Part shown: positions 1 to 8,319 of the stretch, piece after piece | Layout of the letters: each line of letters opens with the position of its first letter | How positions within the stretch are numbered: the first letter of the stretch is position 1 | Assembly: GCA_029245395.1 (NCBI GenBank) | Contig: JAQWPL010000020.1 | Coordinates: 1-52,664 of the forward strand | Source of the DNA: Gammaproteobacteria bacterium | GTDB taxonomy: Bacteria > Pseudomonadota > Gammaproteobacteria > Pseudomonadales > Pseudohongiellaceae | Direction: 5' to 3' | DNA: 52,664 nt | Made by a program: the position numbers and the translations under genes | The notes under the pieces: generated by a model | Told to the model about the DNA's origin: nothing | Database searches by the model: none | What the model saw: the letters and a program-made list of their open reading frames with translations, nothing else

Positions 1-53
1 TTGCGGGTTTTGCGCCGAATGGCTTTAACGAGTGCTTCAGGTGTATCGGTCAT
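1..53 (-). CDS. IS3-family OrfA-type transposase subunit, N-terminal fragment
   Basis: The minus-strand start ATG at 51-53 is preceded by a good ribosome-binding site (CAGGAGTC at 58-65). The 17 visible residues read MTDTPEALVKAIRRKTR. This matches what I recall of IS3-family OrfA N-termini, which open with a short acidic stretch and a basic VKAIRRKTR segment before the helix-turn-helix. OrfA would bind the IS ends and be fused to OrfB by frameshifting. The rest lies beyond the left edge. With so few residues the family call is likely but not certain. Confidence 0.6.
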   Translation of the reverse strand, partial: MTDTPEALVKAIRRKTR

Positions 54-141
54 AGGTGACTCCTGTATTCATTATTGAATGTACCAGAAGTCTCCCTTAG
101 TATTTAAGGCTAATTGGTCCCATATGTTCTGACGGGATACA
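1..141 (-). mobile_element. 5' end of an IS3-type insertion sequence, truncated by the window edge
   Basis: This is the leading end of an IS running leftward out of the window. It contains the first 17 codons of an orfA-like gene and an 88-bp leader. Read on the minus strand, the outer end begins TGTATCCCGTCAGA at position 141. The TGTA start fits IS3-family termini. A diverged copy of this whole end, in the same orientation, lies at 665-728, and the alignment of the two places the terminus at 141. The other IS end lies outside the window, so family and intactness cannot be settled. Confidence 0.6.
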
Positions 142-664
142 GTTTGGTTTCATTGAGAGTAGTCTACTACTATGCACCTTCATATCCAGCACCCCACCCC
201 CTTGTTTTTCAAATACCACCTGGGCGAGACCCACCCTAGGGGGCACCCCCCACTTTGTCAGATAGGTTCCATACCCGGCTTAGTAATACTAATCTGGATG
301 AATAACGAGCTGATCTTTAAGTTTAGTGCGGGTTGATGGAGCTGGTTTCAGAAGTATGTTTGCGGATAGACCTTAGTCGGTTACAGTAGCTTAGTTGCTT
401 TTACCTTGTCCCCGTGAGTTGTGGTTTGCGGATAGACCTTAGTCGGTTACAGTGTCACAGCTCGACATCTGACACACGCCGCGGTTGTGGTTTGCGGATA
501 GACCTTAGTCGGTTACAGTGTCACAGTTCGACATCTGACGCCCGCAGACATGTTCTATGGCCGTTACGATGAGATCATGGACCGAAGACAGGTTATTAAG
601 CAGCAGACCCTGCAACGCAGGAAGGAGGAAAATCTTATGACTTGTTCAGCTCAGTAACTGAAAG
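142..664. other. Intergenic stretch between two IS ends
   Basis: Apart from the 66-bp tandem array I see no supported gene. A 35-codon reading frame at 550-657 has a plausible start but no recognisable family. The segment is bounded on the left by the IS end at 141 and on the right by the related IS relic at 665-728, so it may be leftover DNA from nested insertions. Confidence 0.5.
358..540. repeat. Three tandem units of 66 bp with a conserved 30-bp core
   Basis: The core GTTTGCGGATAGACC... begins at 358, 424 and 490, a spacing of exactly 66 bp each time, and runs about 30 bp to TTACAGT in all three. In units 2 and 3 the second half is also nearly identical (GTCACAG, then C or T, then TCGACATCTGAC), whereas in unit 1 it has diverged. 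The array lies between two IS ends. It has no open reading frame I trust and is not a CRISPR: three copies only, and the spacers of units 2 and 3 are near-identical. Function unknown. Confidence 0.85.
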
Positions 665-728
665 CTATACTGCAAATGTCTCCTCTAGCTGTTGAGGCGA
701 TTGGTCCCAAATCATCTGACGACTTACA
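665..728 (-). mobile_element. Relic of a second IS end, related to 77-141
   Basis: This stretch aligns with 77-141 in the same orientation. Shared blocks include GTCTCC, AGGC, ATTGGTCCCA, TCTGACG and TACA. Read on the minus strand it starts TGTAAGTCGTCAGA at 728, the counterpart of TGTATCCCGTCAGA at 141. No transposase gene is attached, so it is a solo end left by deletion or nested insertion. The ycaQ reading frame resumes immediately at 729, which supports 728 as the IS boundary. Confidence 0.55.
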
Positions 729-1205
729 GCTACTGGTGAAATCAAACAGATACAAGTTGGCAACTTGCCCACTCCCTTTTTTACCTCTGAAGCTATTCTG
801 AAAGATTTACTGGGCCAACGTGTGTGCAAATCTGTGCACCTGCTTTCGCCTTTCGATAATGCCGTCATCAAACGCAAGCGCATACAACAGTTATTCGACT
901 GCGATTACCAGATTGAATACTACGTACCCGCCCACAATCGTCGCTTTGGGTATTACTGCCTGCCCATTTTGTTCGGTACTGATATTGTTGGCCGGCTTGA
1001 TCCGAAAGCTGACCGCCAAAACGGAGAGTTTATTATCAATAGCCTGCACCTGGAAAAACCAATCAAGGATATTGAAAGGTTTACCGAAAAACTGGCAGAA
1101 AAAGTGAAGCTTGCTGCCACTTTCAACAATTGCGATAAAATACGCTGGCAACCTGCCCATTCAGATAAGGCAGGCAGAATGCTTGCTGAAAAACTGAAAC
1201 TCTGA
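729..1205 (+). pseudogene. ycaQ: YcaQ-family winged-helix DNA glycosylase, C-terminal remnant
   Basis: The protein family acts as a DNA glycosylase that unhooks interstrand crosslinks; E. coli YcaQ is about 410 residues. Only the last ~158 residues remain here. The recognisable part is the C-terminal motif LLSPFDN, then KRKR, then DYQIEYYVPA, then GYYCLPILFG and RLDPKADR. These match the conserved YcaQ C-terminal block as I remember it. The in-frame codons run back to 729, exactly where the IS relic ends, and a stop lies at 717-719. A TTG at 765 could start translation but would give only 146 residues without the DNA-binding region, so this is a truncated pseudogene. Confidence 0.8.
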
Positions 1206-1406
1206 CTCAATTATATTGCCGGGCTCGGTGGCTCTAGTCCACCAGTAGCTACCAATACAAAAAATGGCCATCCAGGTTGTGATTTTTTATTTCAACCTGT
1301 TAATCAAATTACTCTGACCCGGTAGACTCCCTCATACCACCTGTTTTATGCTCCCCTACACCCATATTTGATACAGATAAATATTTAAAAACCCTCAGGG
1401 AAATCC

Positions 1407-3215
1407 ATGAACGTATTATTTAAAAAAATTTGTAATGTTATTTGCCTAGCTTGCCTGTTCACACTTGCTTCGGCCCATGCCGCCACCATCAACGGCACCG
1501 TCGTTGACCAGAACGGCAACGCCCTGCCCAATATCCAGATCGTATTTACGCGTGAAGAAGGTGCCCGCGGTGCCAGTGCTGTAACAGTTTTCAGTGGAAC
1601 AGATGGCCGTTTCAGTTTTCCCGATGATTATCCCGAACGCATAAACAAAAACCACGATATTGCTGCCAGAGGTCTGGGATACCAACAACTTGAACGCATT
1701 GTTGAAGCAGACAGACGTTCTGCAAACCTGACCTTCATAATGCAAGCTGTAACCAACCAGGTAGACACAGCACCTGCTTCGGCCTGGTTGAGGCGCATTG
1801 AAAACCGGGAAGATCAGGCGGCATTCATCATGAACTGTATCGACTGCCATCAGGTGCCAGCCTCTGAAGTGCGCGATTACGCCGCCATGATTGATGACTT
1901 GCATGCCAGTGATCCGGTGTTGGCACGCCAGCAAAGCTGGGACTCCATCGTCAAGTACATGAATTTTCTTTCTGCGTGGGAATTCAGCCGCGCTGGGCGA
2001 TCCGAAGGCGCAGAAATTGATACCGATGCCGTGTATGCAGTGGAAAACTCTGAAACCGTCGTTAATACGCTAACAACCATTTTCTATGACCGCCTCGATC
2101 ATATCGAAGGCTACGATTGGGGCGCACCTGTTATTGCGACGCCCGATACAGCTATTTGGGATTATGAAGTTCCTGAGCCCAATGCCATCCGCGAAGCGGT
2201 CATGCTGGGCGATCCCGCCATGCTTCTGGCCGCCGATGTTGCTGCCAACAGAATTGTCGGTATCAATGTCAGAACGGGCCGCCAGCAGGATTTCGAAGTG
2301 CCCACCGATGTATTGATTGCCCCCCACTCCCTGCATCGTGGCAGTGACGGATACCTTTGGGTGACACCGTTGTTTAACAGTATTGTGGCCAGGCTTAATC
2401 CTGCCAATGGTGAGTGGCAAACATGGGAGCTAAAAACCTCTACCGGCGGCGGTGTTGGTATTCACGATCTCAGTTTCGGGTCTAACCATGAACTGCTTGC
2501 GGATGAGGAGGGCCGTATCTGGTTTTCTGACATAGGCAACCGTGCCGTCGGGTTTTTCAATCCAGCGAATGGTGACACCCGTATCTGGAATACCCCTGTA
2601 GCTGAAAGCCGCGCGGCTGACAGTGCCCTGTACGGATCAGCAGCAGTCTATGGCCTGGTTATGACCAGTGATCGCAAGGAAGTTTGGTACAGCCAACTGG
2701 GCAACGGAGTATTTGGCGGTTTTAATATTGAAACCGAAGAGTTCATCGGACCTTTTGTGCTGCCCAATGCCAATGCAGGCCCGCGCCGGATCACCATCAG
2801 TGATGATGACATTATGTACCTGGCTCTATACGGCACCGGTCAGATTGCCGAGTTTGATATCAGGAACAGGGAGATAATTGCTATACATGATCTGCCGGAT
2901 ACGGCGAGTGCCCCCTACTCCGTGACCTGGGATCCTGTGCGAAAAGTAGTCTGGGTACCTACTTCAAATGGTGATGTTATTTACCGCTTTGATCCGGCGA
3001 CAAAAGCATTCGGTGTACTGCCCATGCCGCGCGAACAAGCTTTCCTGCGCATGATTGATATCGATCCTGCCACCGGTGTACTAGTGTCGTCCTACGCCAA
3101 CATCGTTGAGAATGTGAACGGTCCACGCATCGCCTTCATCGTTGAGCCTGGGGATAACGCTTACCCGGAAAAATTTTCACCGGCTAACGCTTCGGCTCCA
3201 GTGCCATCTGAATAA
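1407..3215 (+). CDS. Secreted multidomain protein: carboxypeptidase-regulatory-like domain, heme-c motif and Vgb-like beta-propeller
   Basis: The 602-residue protein has a signal peptide (residues 1-26, ending SAHAA). Next comes a carboxypeptidase-regulatory-like beta-sandwich (about 27-112, TINGTVVDQNGNALPN). A single heme-c motif CIDCH follows at 144-148. A C-terminal propeller (about 260-590) has repeated blades such as DGYLWVT and EGRIWFSD, as in virginiamycin B lyase-like and NHL proteins. It is probably a periplasmic electron-transfer or oxidoreductase protein. The next gene, 14 bp downstream, is a small cytochrome c that could pass on its electrons. The substrate is unknown. The lyase name would rest on the fold only; I see no basis for antibiotic resistance. 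Confidence 0.75.
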   Translation: MNVLFKKICNVICLACLFTLASAHAATINGTVVDQNGNALPNIQIVFTREEGARGASAVTVFSGTDGRFSFPDDYPERINKNHDIAARGLGYQQLERIVEADRRSANLTFIMQAVTNQVDTAPASAWLRRIENREDQAAFIMNCIDCHQVPASEVRDYAAMIDDLHASDPVLARQQSWDSIVKYMNFLSAWEFSRAGRSEGAEIDTDAVYAVENSETVVNTLTTIFYDRLDHIEGYDWGAPVIATPDTAIWDYEVPEPNAIREAVMLGDPAMLLAADVAANRIVGINVRTGRQQDFEVPTDVLIAPHSLHRGSDGYLWVTPLFNSIVARLNPANGEWQTWELKTSTGGGVGIHDLSFGSNHELLADEEGRIWFSDIGNRAVGFFNPANGDTRIWNTPVAESRAADSALYGSAAVYGLVMTSDRKEVWYSQLGNGVFGGFNIETEEFIGPFVLPNANAGPRRITISDDDIMYLALYGTGQIAEFDIRNREIIAIHDLPDTASAPYSVTWDPVRKVVWVPTSNGDVIYRFDPATKAFGVLPMPREQAFLRMIDIDPATGVLVSSYANIVENVNGPRIAFIVEPGDNAYPEKFSPANASAPVPSE

Positions 3216-3229
3216 GAAAGGAGAACGCA

Positions 3230-3565
3230 ATGATGAAATTTAAAAAGATTCTCCTGTTGAGCTTGTTAACAACCGGACTCTCTCAATTCCCACAAGTAGT
3301 CCTGGCCCAGGAAGGAGAAACCATGGTTCGGGAAGCCATGTGCTATGCCTGTCACCAGATGGAAAGTGTCTCTCTGGGACCACCTTGGCAAGCCATTGCC
3401 GCGCGACATGACACGCGCAAGGAATTAATGACTGAAGTACTGGCTGGAAAAATAGTTCGCGGGGGTGGAGGCAACTGGGGCATTGTCCCTATGGTGCCCA
3501 ATCAAAGAGTCAGCCATGAGCAGGGCAGAATCATGGCGGAATGGGTATTAGAGCAGGCTCCCTGA
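3230..3565 (+). CDS. Small periplasmic c-type cytochrome
   Basis: This 111-residue protein has a signal peptide (1-26, cleaved around VVLAQ), a single heme-binding motif CYACH at 38-42, and a likely axial methionine at 88 in GIVPMVPN. That layout is typical of class I cytochromes of the c551/c552 type. It starts at ATGATG after AGGAG and lies 14 bp behind the heme-c/propeller gene, so the two are almost certainly one operon and probably an electron donor-acceptor pair. Its stop is 10 bp from the convergent gene at 3575. The family call is firm; the redox partner is inferred. Confidence 0.88.
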   Translation: MMKFKKILLLSLLTTGLSQFPQVVLAQEGETMVREAMCYACHQMESVSLGPPWQAIAARHDTRKELMTEVLAGKIVRGGGGNWGIVPMVPNQRVSHEQGRIMAEWVLEQAP

Positions 3566-3574
3566 ACAAACCAA

Positions 3575-4219
3575 CTAGCGAGAATTATTCAATATCCTCA
3601 AAAAGCATTGATGCATGGCTCCAGGACTGGGTGAATTACTACAGTTTTGATTACTCGTTCTTATAACGTCCTGGGAATTTAACATCTCAATAAACAGTGT
3701 AGTATTTGCATCGACTTCATCAAATTGAGCCAGTAGCTGCTCGGCTTCTGCTGCACGTACTGACTCCTTTTGATTCCACTGCGCCACCTTCTGATTGTAT
3801 GCTGCGCCTTCAGCATCAAGTTGTTCCAACCGTCGATCCAGTGCGCTTTTATCAGGCGTCAACTCATCAGCCCATCCCTCGCAGGCATTGAATTCGGTTG
3901 TGTTCAATTGCCGGTCACATTCTGCATCATAGCGTTCTATCTCGGCATTGAAGCGTCGAAGGGCAACATTATAGGCATCAACATCCCTGTCATAATTTGC
4001 TTTTTCTCTGTCCAATGGGACTTTTTCCCTGTCATAGTCCTGTTTGATGACAAGGTTTTCATTTATTGATGCTTCAGCTTCCCTGGCTAATTCCAGGATA
4101 GTGGCAAGTTCATCCACCAGGTCTTGAGGCGACCAGGTTTCATACTGAGCATTCAGTAAGGATGACCATAAGCCACATGGCAGTATCAAGGTAAATAATA
4201 ATTTTCTGGAAAGTTTCAT
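3575..4219 (-). CDS. Secreted coiled-coil protein of unknown function
   Basis: A 214-residue protein of no family I recognise. It has a basic signal peptide (MKLSRKLLFTLILPCG, ending around LLNA) followed by a highly charged, helix-forming region with heptad character and many D/E/R/K residues. Four cysteines occur in the mature part (CDRQ, ACEG, NCSN, QCF), which suggests disulfides in the periplasm. I chose ATG at 4217-4219 over an upstream TTG because GAGG lies seven bases in front of it. It converges with the cytochrome gene, leaving only nine bases between their ends. Confidence 0.7.
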   Translation of the reverse strand: MKLSRKLLFTLILPCGLWSSLLNAQYETWSPQDLVDELATILELAREAEASINENLVIKQDYDREKVPLDREKANYDRDVDAYNVALRRFNAEIERYDAECDRQLNTTEFNACEGWADELTPDKSALDRRLEQLDAEGAAYNQKVAQWNQKESVRAAEAEQLLAQFDEVDANTTLFIEMLNSQDVIRTSNQNCSNSPSPGAMHQCFLRILNNSR

Positions 4220-4302
4220 TTTTTTCCTCAAATCTTTTTATCTACTATTTATTCACAATCAACTCATTGAGCAGTTTATCGAAAAATCTAAACAGATAGA
4301 TT

Positions 4303-5445
4303 TCAGGACCCATTATACAGGTTGTGAGGCCCGGCATTTCCAATCAGCCTTTCCCCACAAAGCGCCATGGTGGTATCCAACTCCTTGCGGATAATTTCTA
4401 TCACTTCAGTGACCCCTTGTTCGCCCCTGGCACCCAGACCATAGACGAAAGCGCGTCCTAACCACACGCCATGCGCCCCCAGGCATACTGCCTTGAGGAC
4501 ATCCTGACCACTGCGCACACCGCTATCCATGTGAATCTCGATTTTATTGCCAACGGCATCCACGATTTCAGGCAATATGGCAATTGAGGACGGCGCTCCA
4601 TCGAGCTGGCGACCGCCATGATTCGACACAACGATAGCATCGGCACCCGAACTCATAGCATTACGGGCATCTTCTGCATCCATGATCCCTTTGAGGATTA
4701 ACTTGCCGCCCCAGCGTTCCTTGATCCAGGCGACATCATCCCAGCTAAGAGTCGGATCAAATTGTTCATGGGTCCATGACATCAGTGAACTAATGTTTGT
4801 TACTCCCTTGGCATGACCGACGATATTACCGAAGGTCTTACTCTTCGCTCCCAGCATTTTCAGTGCCCAAAGGGGCCGGGTCATAACCTGCCAGATATGG
4901 TTCGGAGTAAATTGAGGCGGCGCAGCAAGCCCATTGCGAAGGTCATTATGACGCTGGCCGAGAATTTGTAGATCCAACGTTAACACCAACGCACTACAAC
5001 CTGCCGCCTTAGCCCTGTCGATGAGGTTGCCGGCAAACTCCTTATCTTTCATCACGTACAGCTGAAACCAAAATGGTTTTTCAGTGTGCTCTGCAACATC
5101 TTCAATAGAAGCAATGCTCATGGTGGAAAGCGTAAATGGGATACCTGCTTTTTCCGCTGCCCTGGCCGCATGTATCTCGCCATTGGCATGCTGCATACCC
5201 AACATACCAATCGGAGCCAGGGCTACCGGCATACTGACGTCCTGACCTACCAAGGTTGAAGCCAAAGAACGGTTGGACATATCTACAGCAACGCGTTGAC
5301 GAAACAGGAGATTGGAAAAATCTGATTCGTTAGCGCGATAAGTGCTCTGAGTCCATGAGCCGGAATCCGCGTACTGGTAAAACATTTTCGGAACACGGCT
5401 TTTTGCCTTTGCCTGGTAATCCCGCACATCACATAGTTTGTTCAT
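4303..5445 (-). CDS. lldD: FMN-dependent alpha-hydroxy-acid dehydrogenase (L-lactate dehydrogenase LldD-like)
   Basis: The 380-residue protein has the full FMN-dependent alpha-hydroxy-acid oxidase fold. The signature SNHGGRQLDG carries the catalytic His276 and Arg279. Tyr24 (FYQYADSGS), the Gln-Leu-Tyr at 128-130, Asp158 and the FMN-contacting Lys252 are also present. Such enzymes oxidise L-lactate or a related 2-hydroxy acid to the 2-oxo acid and pass electrons to the quinone pool or to oxygen. Length is close to E. coli LldD (396). No lactate permease or regulator is adjacent, so the exact substrate is open; mandelate or glycolate are alternatives. Confidence 0.85.
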   Translation of the reverse strand: MNKLCDVRDYQAKAKSRVPKMFYQYADSGSWTQSTYRANESDFSNLLFRQRVAVDMSNRSLASTLVGQDVSMPVALAPIGMLGMQHANGEIHAARAAEKAGIPFTLSTMSIASIEDVAEHTEKPFWFQLYVMKDKEFAGNLIDRAKAAGCSALVLTLDLQILGQRHNDLRNGLAAPPQFTPNHIWQVMTRPLWALKMLGAKSKTFGNIVGHAKGVTNISSLMSWTHEQFDPTLSWDDVAWIKERWGGKLILKGIMDAEDARNAMSSGADAIVVSNHGGRQLDGAPSSIAILPEIVDAVGNKIEIHMDSGVRSGQDVLKAVCLGAHGVWLGRAFVYGLGARGEQGVTEVIEIIRKELDTTMALCGERLIGNAGPHNLYNGS

Positions 5446-5567
5446 TTAAATCTCGAGATTTATCTAAAATTATTTCAGTAAGTCTTTATTCTTCAACTTC
5501 CTTGCGCACTAAAACTTCTGGCAGATAATTATAAAAATAATAGTAACAAATGATTTTATAATCGATC

Positions 5568-5600
5568 AAAAAAAAACGGAGCCGTTAGACTCCGTTTTTC
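5568..5600 (-). terminator. Rho-independent terminator after the secreted peroxiredoxin gene
   Basis: Read on the minus strand there is a six-base-pair stem ACGGAG/CTCCGT (5576-5581 with 5590-5595) with an eight-base loop, followed by a run of nine T residues. It lies 14-46 bp past the stop of the gene at 5614 and separates it from lldD. The A run and T run on the two sides may also let it work in the other direction. Confidence 0.85.
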
Positions 5601-5613
5601 ATTAAATGATTTC

Positions 5614-6195
5614 TTAACGAGACGCTATATTTTCTACAATCTCAAGCGACTTCATCACATTCTCTTCAGGAGAAACACCACCTACTGTGCCTACGACAGT
5701 GCCATCTGCACCTACCACAAAAGTATCCCTGGAGATAAAACCATGATCAACGTCCACACCCCGGGTATCCTTGAAGCCAGGACGGCCATCACGAACATCC
5801 AGACCATAGGATCGGGCTATGCTGCCATCGAGGTCGGAAGCTACTGGAAGTTCACCTGCGCAAAACTCAGGGTCTGCGGAAAAGTCATTCAGCCTTTCAA
5901 TACTGTCTAGCGATACACCTACAACAGTAGCACCAGCGTCATGGAATTTGTCCATGTTGATAGCAAAGGTATGAGCCTGGATATTGCAGCCCTGGGTGTA
6001 AGCCGAGGGGTAAAAATACACGACAGTCGGGCCTACAAGGTTCAGAGACTGCTGCAGGGAATAGGTGAATTCTTCACCATCCATAGAGGCCTGGGTGGTA
6101 AAACTCGGTGCTGTTGCTCCGGTTTCCAGGGCGGCCTGGGCTGACAGGCTGAACATTACAGCCATAAGTGCTGAGGTTAAAAGTCTGATTTTCAT
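5614..6195 (-). CDS. Secreted peroxiredoxin of the AhpC/TSA (Bcp-like) type
   Basis: The 193-residue protein has a signal peptide (MKIRLLTSALMAVMFSLSAQA) and a thioredoxin-fold peroxiredoxin domain. The peroxidatic cysteine lies in YPSAYTQGCNIQAH, equivalent to YPxAxTPGC in Bcp/PrxQ enzymes, with Gln replacing Pro before GC. It should reduce peroxides in the periplasm. No second cysteine follows at the usual PrxQ spacing; the other cysteine (EFCAGE) is farther along. A ribosome-binding site (AGGGAAAG) precedes ATG, and a strong terminator follows the gene. Confidence 0.87.
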   Translation of the reverse strand: MKIRLLTSALMAVMFSLSAQAALETGATAPSFTTQASMDGEEFTYSLQQSLNLVGPTVVYFYPSAYTQGCNIQAHTFAINMDKFHDAGATVVGVSLDSIERLNDFSADPEFCAGELPVASDLDGSIARSYGLDVRDGRPGFKDTRGVDVDHGFISRDTFVVGADGTVVGTVGGVSPEENVMKSLEIVENIASR

Positions 6196-6398
6196 TGTAT
6201 CTTTCCCTTTTTCGAAGGTTTTTGGATGTCAGGTTTTTTTGTTTGTTATGCCGATGATATAGCGGTTACTCTGACTAGTGCAATGACCTGTATTCAAAGG
6301 GATTATTTCATTCCCCTACAAAAAGTAGGTCTACAGCCATTTGACTCGCAAGTGGGCAAAAATTACCATGCCGGTTCACTTGTAGTAAGGACACACTG

Positions 6399-6962
6399 AT
6401 GACCAGTAAAACCATCACCTTAATTCTTGCTCTGACATTGCTGCAGGCATGCAGTGAGTCTGAGACTATGCCAACAAGTGAGTCATTTCAGTCTTCTGAG
6501 TCCCAGGGCGTGGCAATGTCTGATCTACTGACCGCGCTACCCCAAAGCCCTGAACCAGAAAGTCGCAACTTCCAAACCCTGGATGGCAAAGGTTTTGATA
6601 TTGAATTATTCGACGGCAAAAAAGTTTTTGTAAACTTCTGGGCAACCTGGTGCGCTCCCTGCATCCGGGAAATCCCTTCTATTAATCGGGCGGCTGCAGA
6701 GCTGGCTGATGAAGACTTTGTCTTTCTGTTTGCCTCTGATGAAGACATTGAAACTATCAACACTTTTCTGATGGAGCGCGAGTTCCAGGGAAATTTCGTC
6801 AAGCTCAACGGTTACTTCGCCACCTACGGCATCGGCGCTGTGCCCAGCTCATGGCTACTGGATGAAAATGGTGATGTGATTGTGACCTGGGCAGGTGCCT
6901 ACGAATGGGACAGCGCAGAGATGCTGGATGAAATCAGGAACCCGGAACCAGACGTTTTCTGA
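6399..6962 (+). CDS. TlpA-like thioredoxin-fold lipoprotein
   Basis: The 187-residue protein has a lipoprotein signal with lipobox LLQAC (lipidated Cys18), a Ser-rich linker to about 50, and a TlpA/ResA-type thioredoxin domain. The redox motif is WCAPC (Cys85, Cys88) after VNFWAT. The cis-proline is in GAVPSSW. It is expected to be membrane-anchored in the periplasm and to reduce or exchange disulfides, possibly for cytochrome c maturation or for a client protein. It stands alone: the next gene converges with only three bases between the stops. AAGGA precedes the ATG at a normal distance. Confidence 0.88.
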   Translation: MTSKTITLILALTLLQACSESETMPTSESFQSSESQGVAMSDLLTALPQSPEPESRNFQTLDGKGFDIELFDGKKVFVNFWATWCAPCIREIPSINRAAAELADEDFVFLFASDEDIETINTFLMEREFQGNFVKLNGYFATYGIGAVPSSWLLDENGDVIVTWAGAYEWDSAEMLDEIRNPEPDVF

Positions 6963-6965
6963 GGC

Positions 6966-7592
6966 TCAGAACAGACCGTAATCGATGACGTCATCGAAAT
7001 AACCGGTCACTGTCAGTGTGATTACCACATCAAATTCATTGTAGTTCAGCCAATACCAGCCATGCTCTCCACTGAAGGGTGCTGTCAATGAACCGCTGCC
7101 GTTTGATCCTTCCTGCTGCTCTTTATAGCGAACAAAAAAGTCCGGCCCGAATGATGCATCATGGCCGTGGAAATCTACGTAGACATCGCCTGTATCCACC
7201 GACCAGGAATACACAGCAGCTTTTCCTTCCTGCATAACCAGTTTGATTTCCGTTTCCCTCTCGGTAGGTATCATTACTTCCATTGTCCGTGTTTCTGGTG
7301 GCGTCTCCTGATTCTGGAATACAGCAGGATTAGGTAGAGGTGTCGGTACACCAAAGCCAGGAATTTCCACTTCACGGATAATTTCGTTACCGCCAATCAC
7401 ATCCGTGATTTCTATAGTAAAGGTGGGTTCGGCATTGAGATCTGTTAAACCTGTAGCTTCACCTAAACCGGTGGGATCTACACCGTATTCCGCCGGCAGA
7501 ACCACGAGTACCAGAATGATGGCTACTGAAACAATGGAAACCAGTGTAGCTTTGATAAGTGTCTTGGAAGAAGGTGGTTCAATATTTGTCAT
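6966..7592 (-). CDS. Single-pass membrane-anchored protein of the metal-efflux-associated 'transmembrane anchor' type
   Basis: The 208-residue protein has one N-terminal transmembrane segment (about 14-33, ATLVSIVSVAIILVLVVLP) and a periplasmic domain ending in FSGEHGWYWLNYNE and a Gly-Tyr-Phe tail. In my memory, genes annotated 'transmembrane anchor protein' occur beside HupE/UreJ, PepSY and CDF metal-transporter genes in marine gammaproteobacteria, and that is the arrangement here. Its start lies 40 bp after the HupE/UreJ gene, so it is probably the last gene of that leftward operon. The molecular function is unknown. The family name rests on context and layout more than on motifs. Confidence 0.65.
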   Translation of the reverse strand: MTNIEPPSSKTLIKATLVSIVSVAIILVLVVLPAEYGVDPTGLGEATGLTDLNAEPTFTIEITDVIGGNEIIREVEIPGFGVPTPLPNPAVFQNQETPPETRTMEVMIPTERETEIKLVMQEGKAAVYSWSVDTGDVYVDFHGHDASFGPDFFVRYKEQQEGSNGSGSLTAPFSGEHGWYWLNYNEFDVVITLTVTGYFDDVIDYGLF

Positions 7593-7632
7593 TGGAAATT
7601 CCGAAGTTGGTAAAACAGTTGGGAAATAAAAG

Positions 7633-8319
7633 TCAGGAAATAAAATAGCCAGTCATCTGATAACCGAACAACATAAAACCGGCAGACATGATGACCAGGT
7701 TGGTAGCAAACGCACCTTTCAAAAAACTCGGGCTCTGGCGCCAAAACTGAAAGACCAACAACATGATAGTCAGTGCTGCCAATTGCCCAAATTCGACACC
7801 GATATTGAATGCAATCATGTTGGGTACCAGGCCATCAGCGGAAATGGACAGGTCCTGCAACTTGGTAGACAGACCAAAACCATGGGCCAGGCCAAACAGG
7901 AAAACCGCATAACGGGTATTAATGCTGATGCCTATACGCTGAAAGCCGCCCATGTTTTCAAATGCCTTGTACACAACGGACAAGCCAATGATGGCATCCA
8001 CTATATACGCATCGGCCCTAATGCCGCCCAGCACACCCAGGAGAAGAGTGACACTGTGGCCAACGGCAAACAGACTGACATACAGTGCAACATCTTTCAT
8101 TTTATAGAGGAAAAATATAACGCCAGCTAGGAATAGCAGATGGTCGTAGCCGGTGAACATGTGCTTGGCACCCAGGTACATATAGGGAATAAAGGCCATA
8201 CCACTGATACGCTGGATGTAATCCGCATCTCCTGCCGCCACGCCATGGGCAAACACGGGCAAGGCCGTCATCATCAGCAGTAGGAGGCCTGAGAATTTCG
8301 ATAGTTTAGTAATGTTCAC
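7633..8319 (-). CDS. HupE/UreJ-family membrane protein
   Basis: This 228-residue integral membrane protein has a signal-like first segment ending VFAHG and about six further transmembrane helices. Family motifs are GYDHLLFL, VGHSVTLLLG, GLAHGFGLS and FNIGVEFGQ. Their conserved His, Asp and Glu residues probably coordinate nickel, cobalt or another divalent metal. I placed the start at GTG 8317-8319 because AAAGGAAAA lies just upstream; the longer frame begins at a TTG without such a site. No hydrogenase or urease genes are present. With the CDF exporter and PepSY protein beside it, a role in general metal handling is more likely than Ni-enzyme assembly. Confidence 0.85.
   Translation of the reverse strand: MNITKLSKFSGLLLLMMTALPVFAHGVAAGDADYIQRISGMAFIPYMYLGAKHMFTGYDHLLFLAGVIFFLYKMKDVALYVSLFAVGHSVTLLLGVLGGIRADAYIVDAIIGLSVVYKAFENMGGFQRIGISINTRYAVFLFGLAHGFGLSTKLQDLSISADGLVPNMIAFNIGVEFGQLAALTIMLLVFQFWRQSPSFLKGAFATNLVIMSAGFMLFGYQMTGYFIS

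Noticed and set aside
358-540. Possible CRISPR array from three regular repeats
   Set aside because: Only three units, spacers of units 2 and 3 are almost identical, and no cas gene lies nearby. It is a tandem duplication.
550-657. 35-codon frame with plausible start and basic residues
   Set aside because: No recognisable family, no conserved neighbour, and it sits in an IS-scarred region, so I do not call it a gene.
1446-1934. Long minus-strand frame inside the heme-c/propeller gene
   Set aside because: It overlaps a clearly coding gene with signal peptide and domains; the minus frame shows no family features.
1407-3215. Annotating the propeller as an antibiotic (virginiamycin B) lyase
   Set aside because: Only the propeller fold is similar; the heme motif, extra domain and cytochrome neighbour point to redox work.
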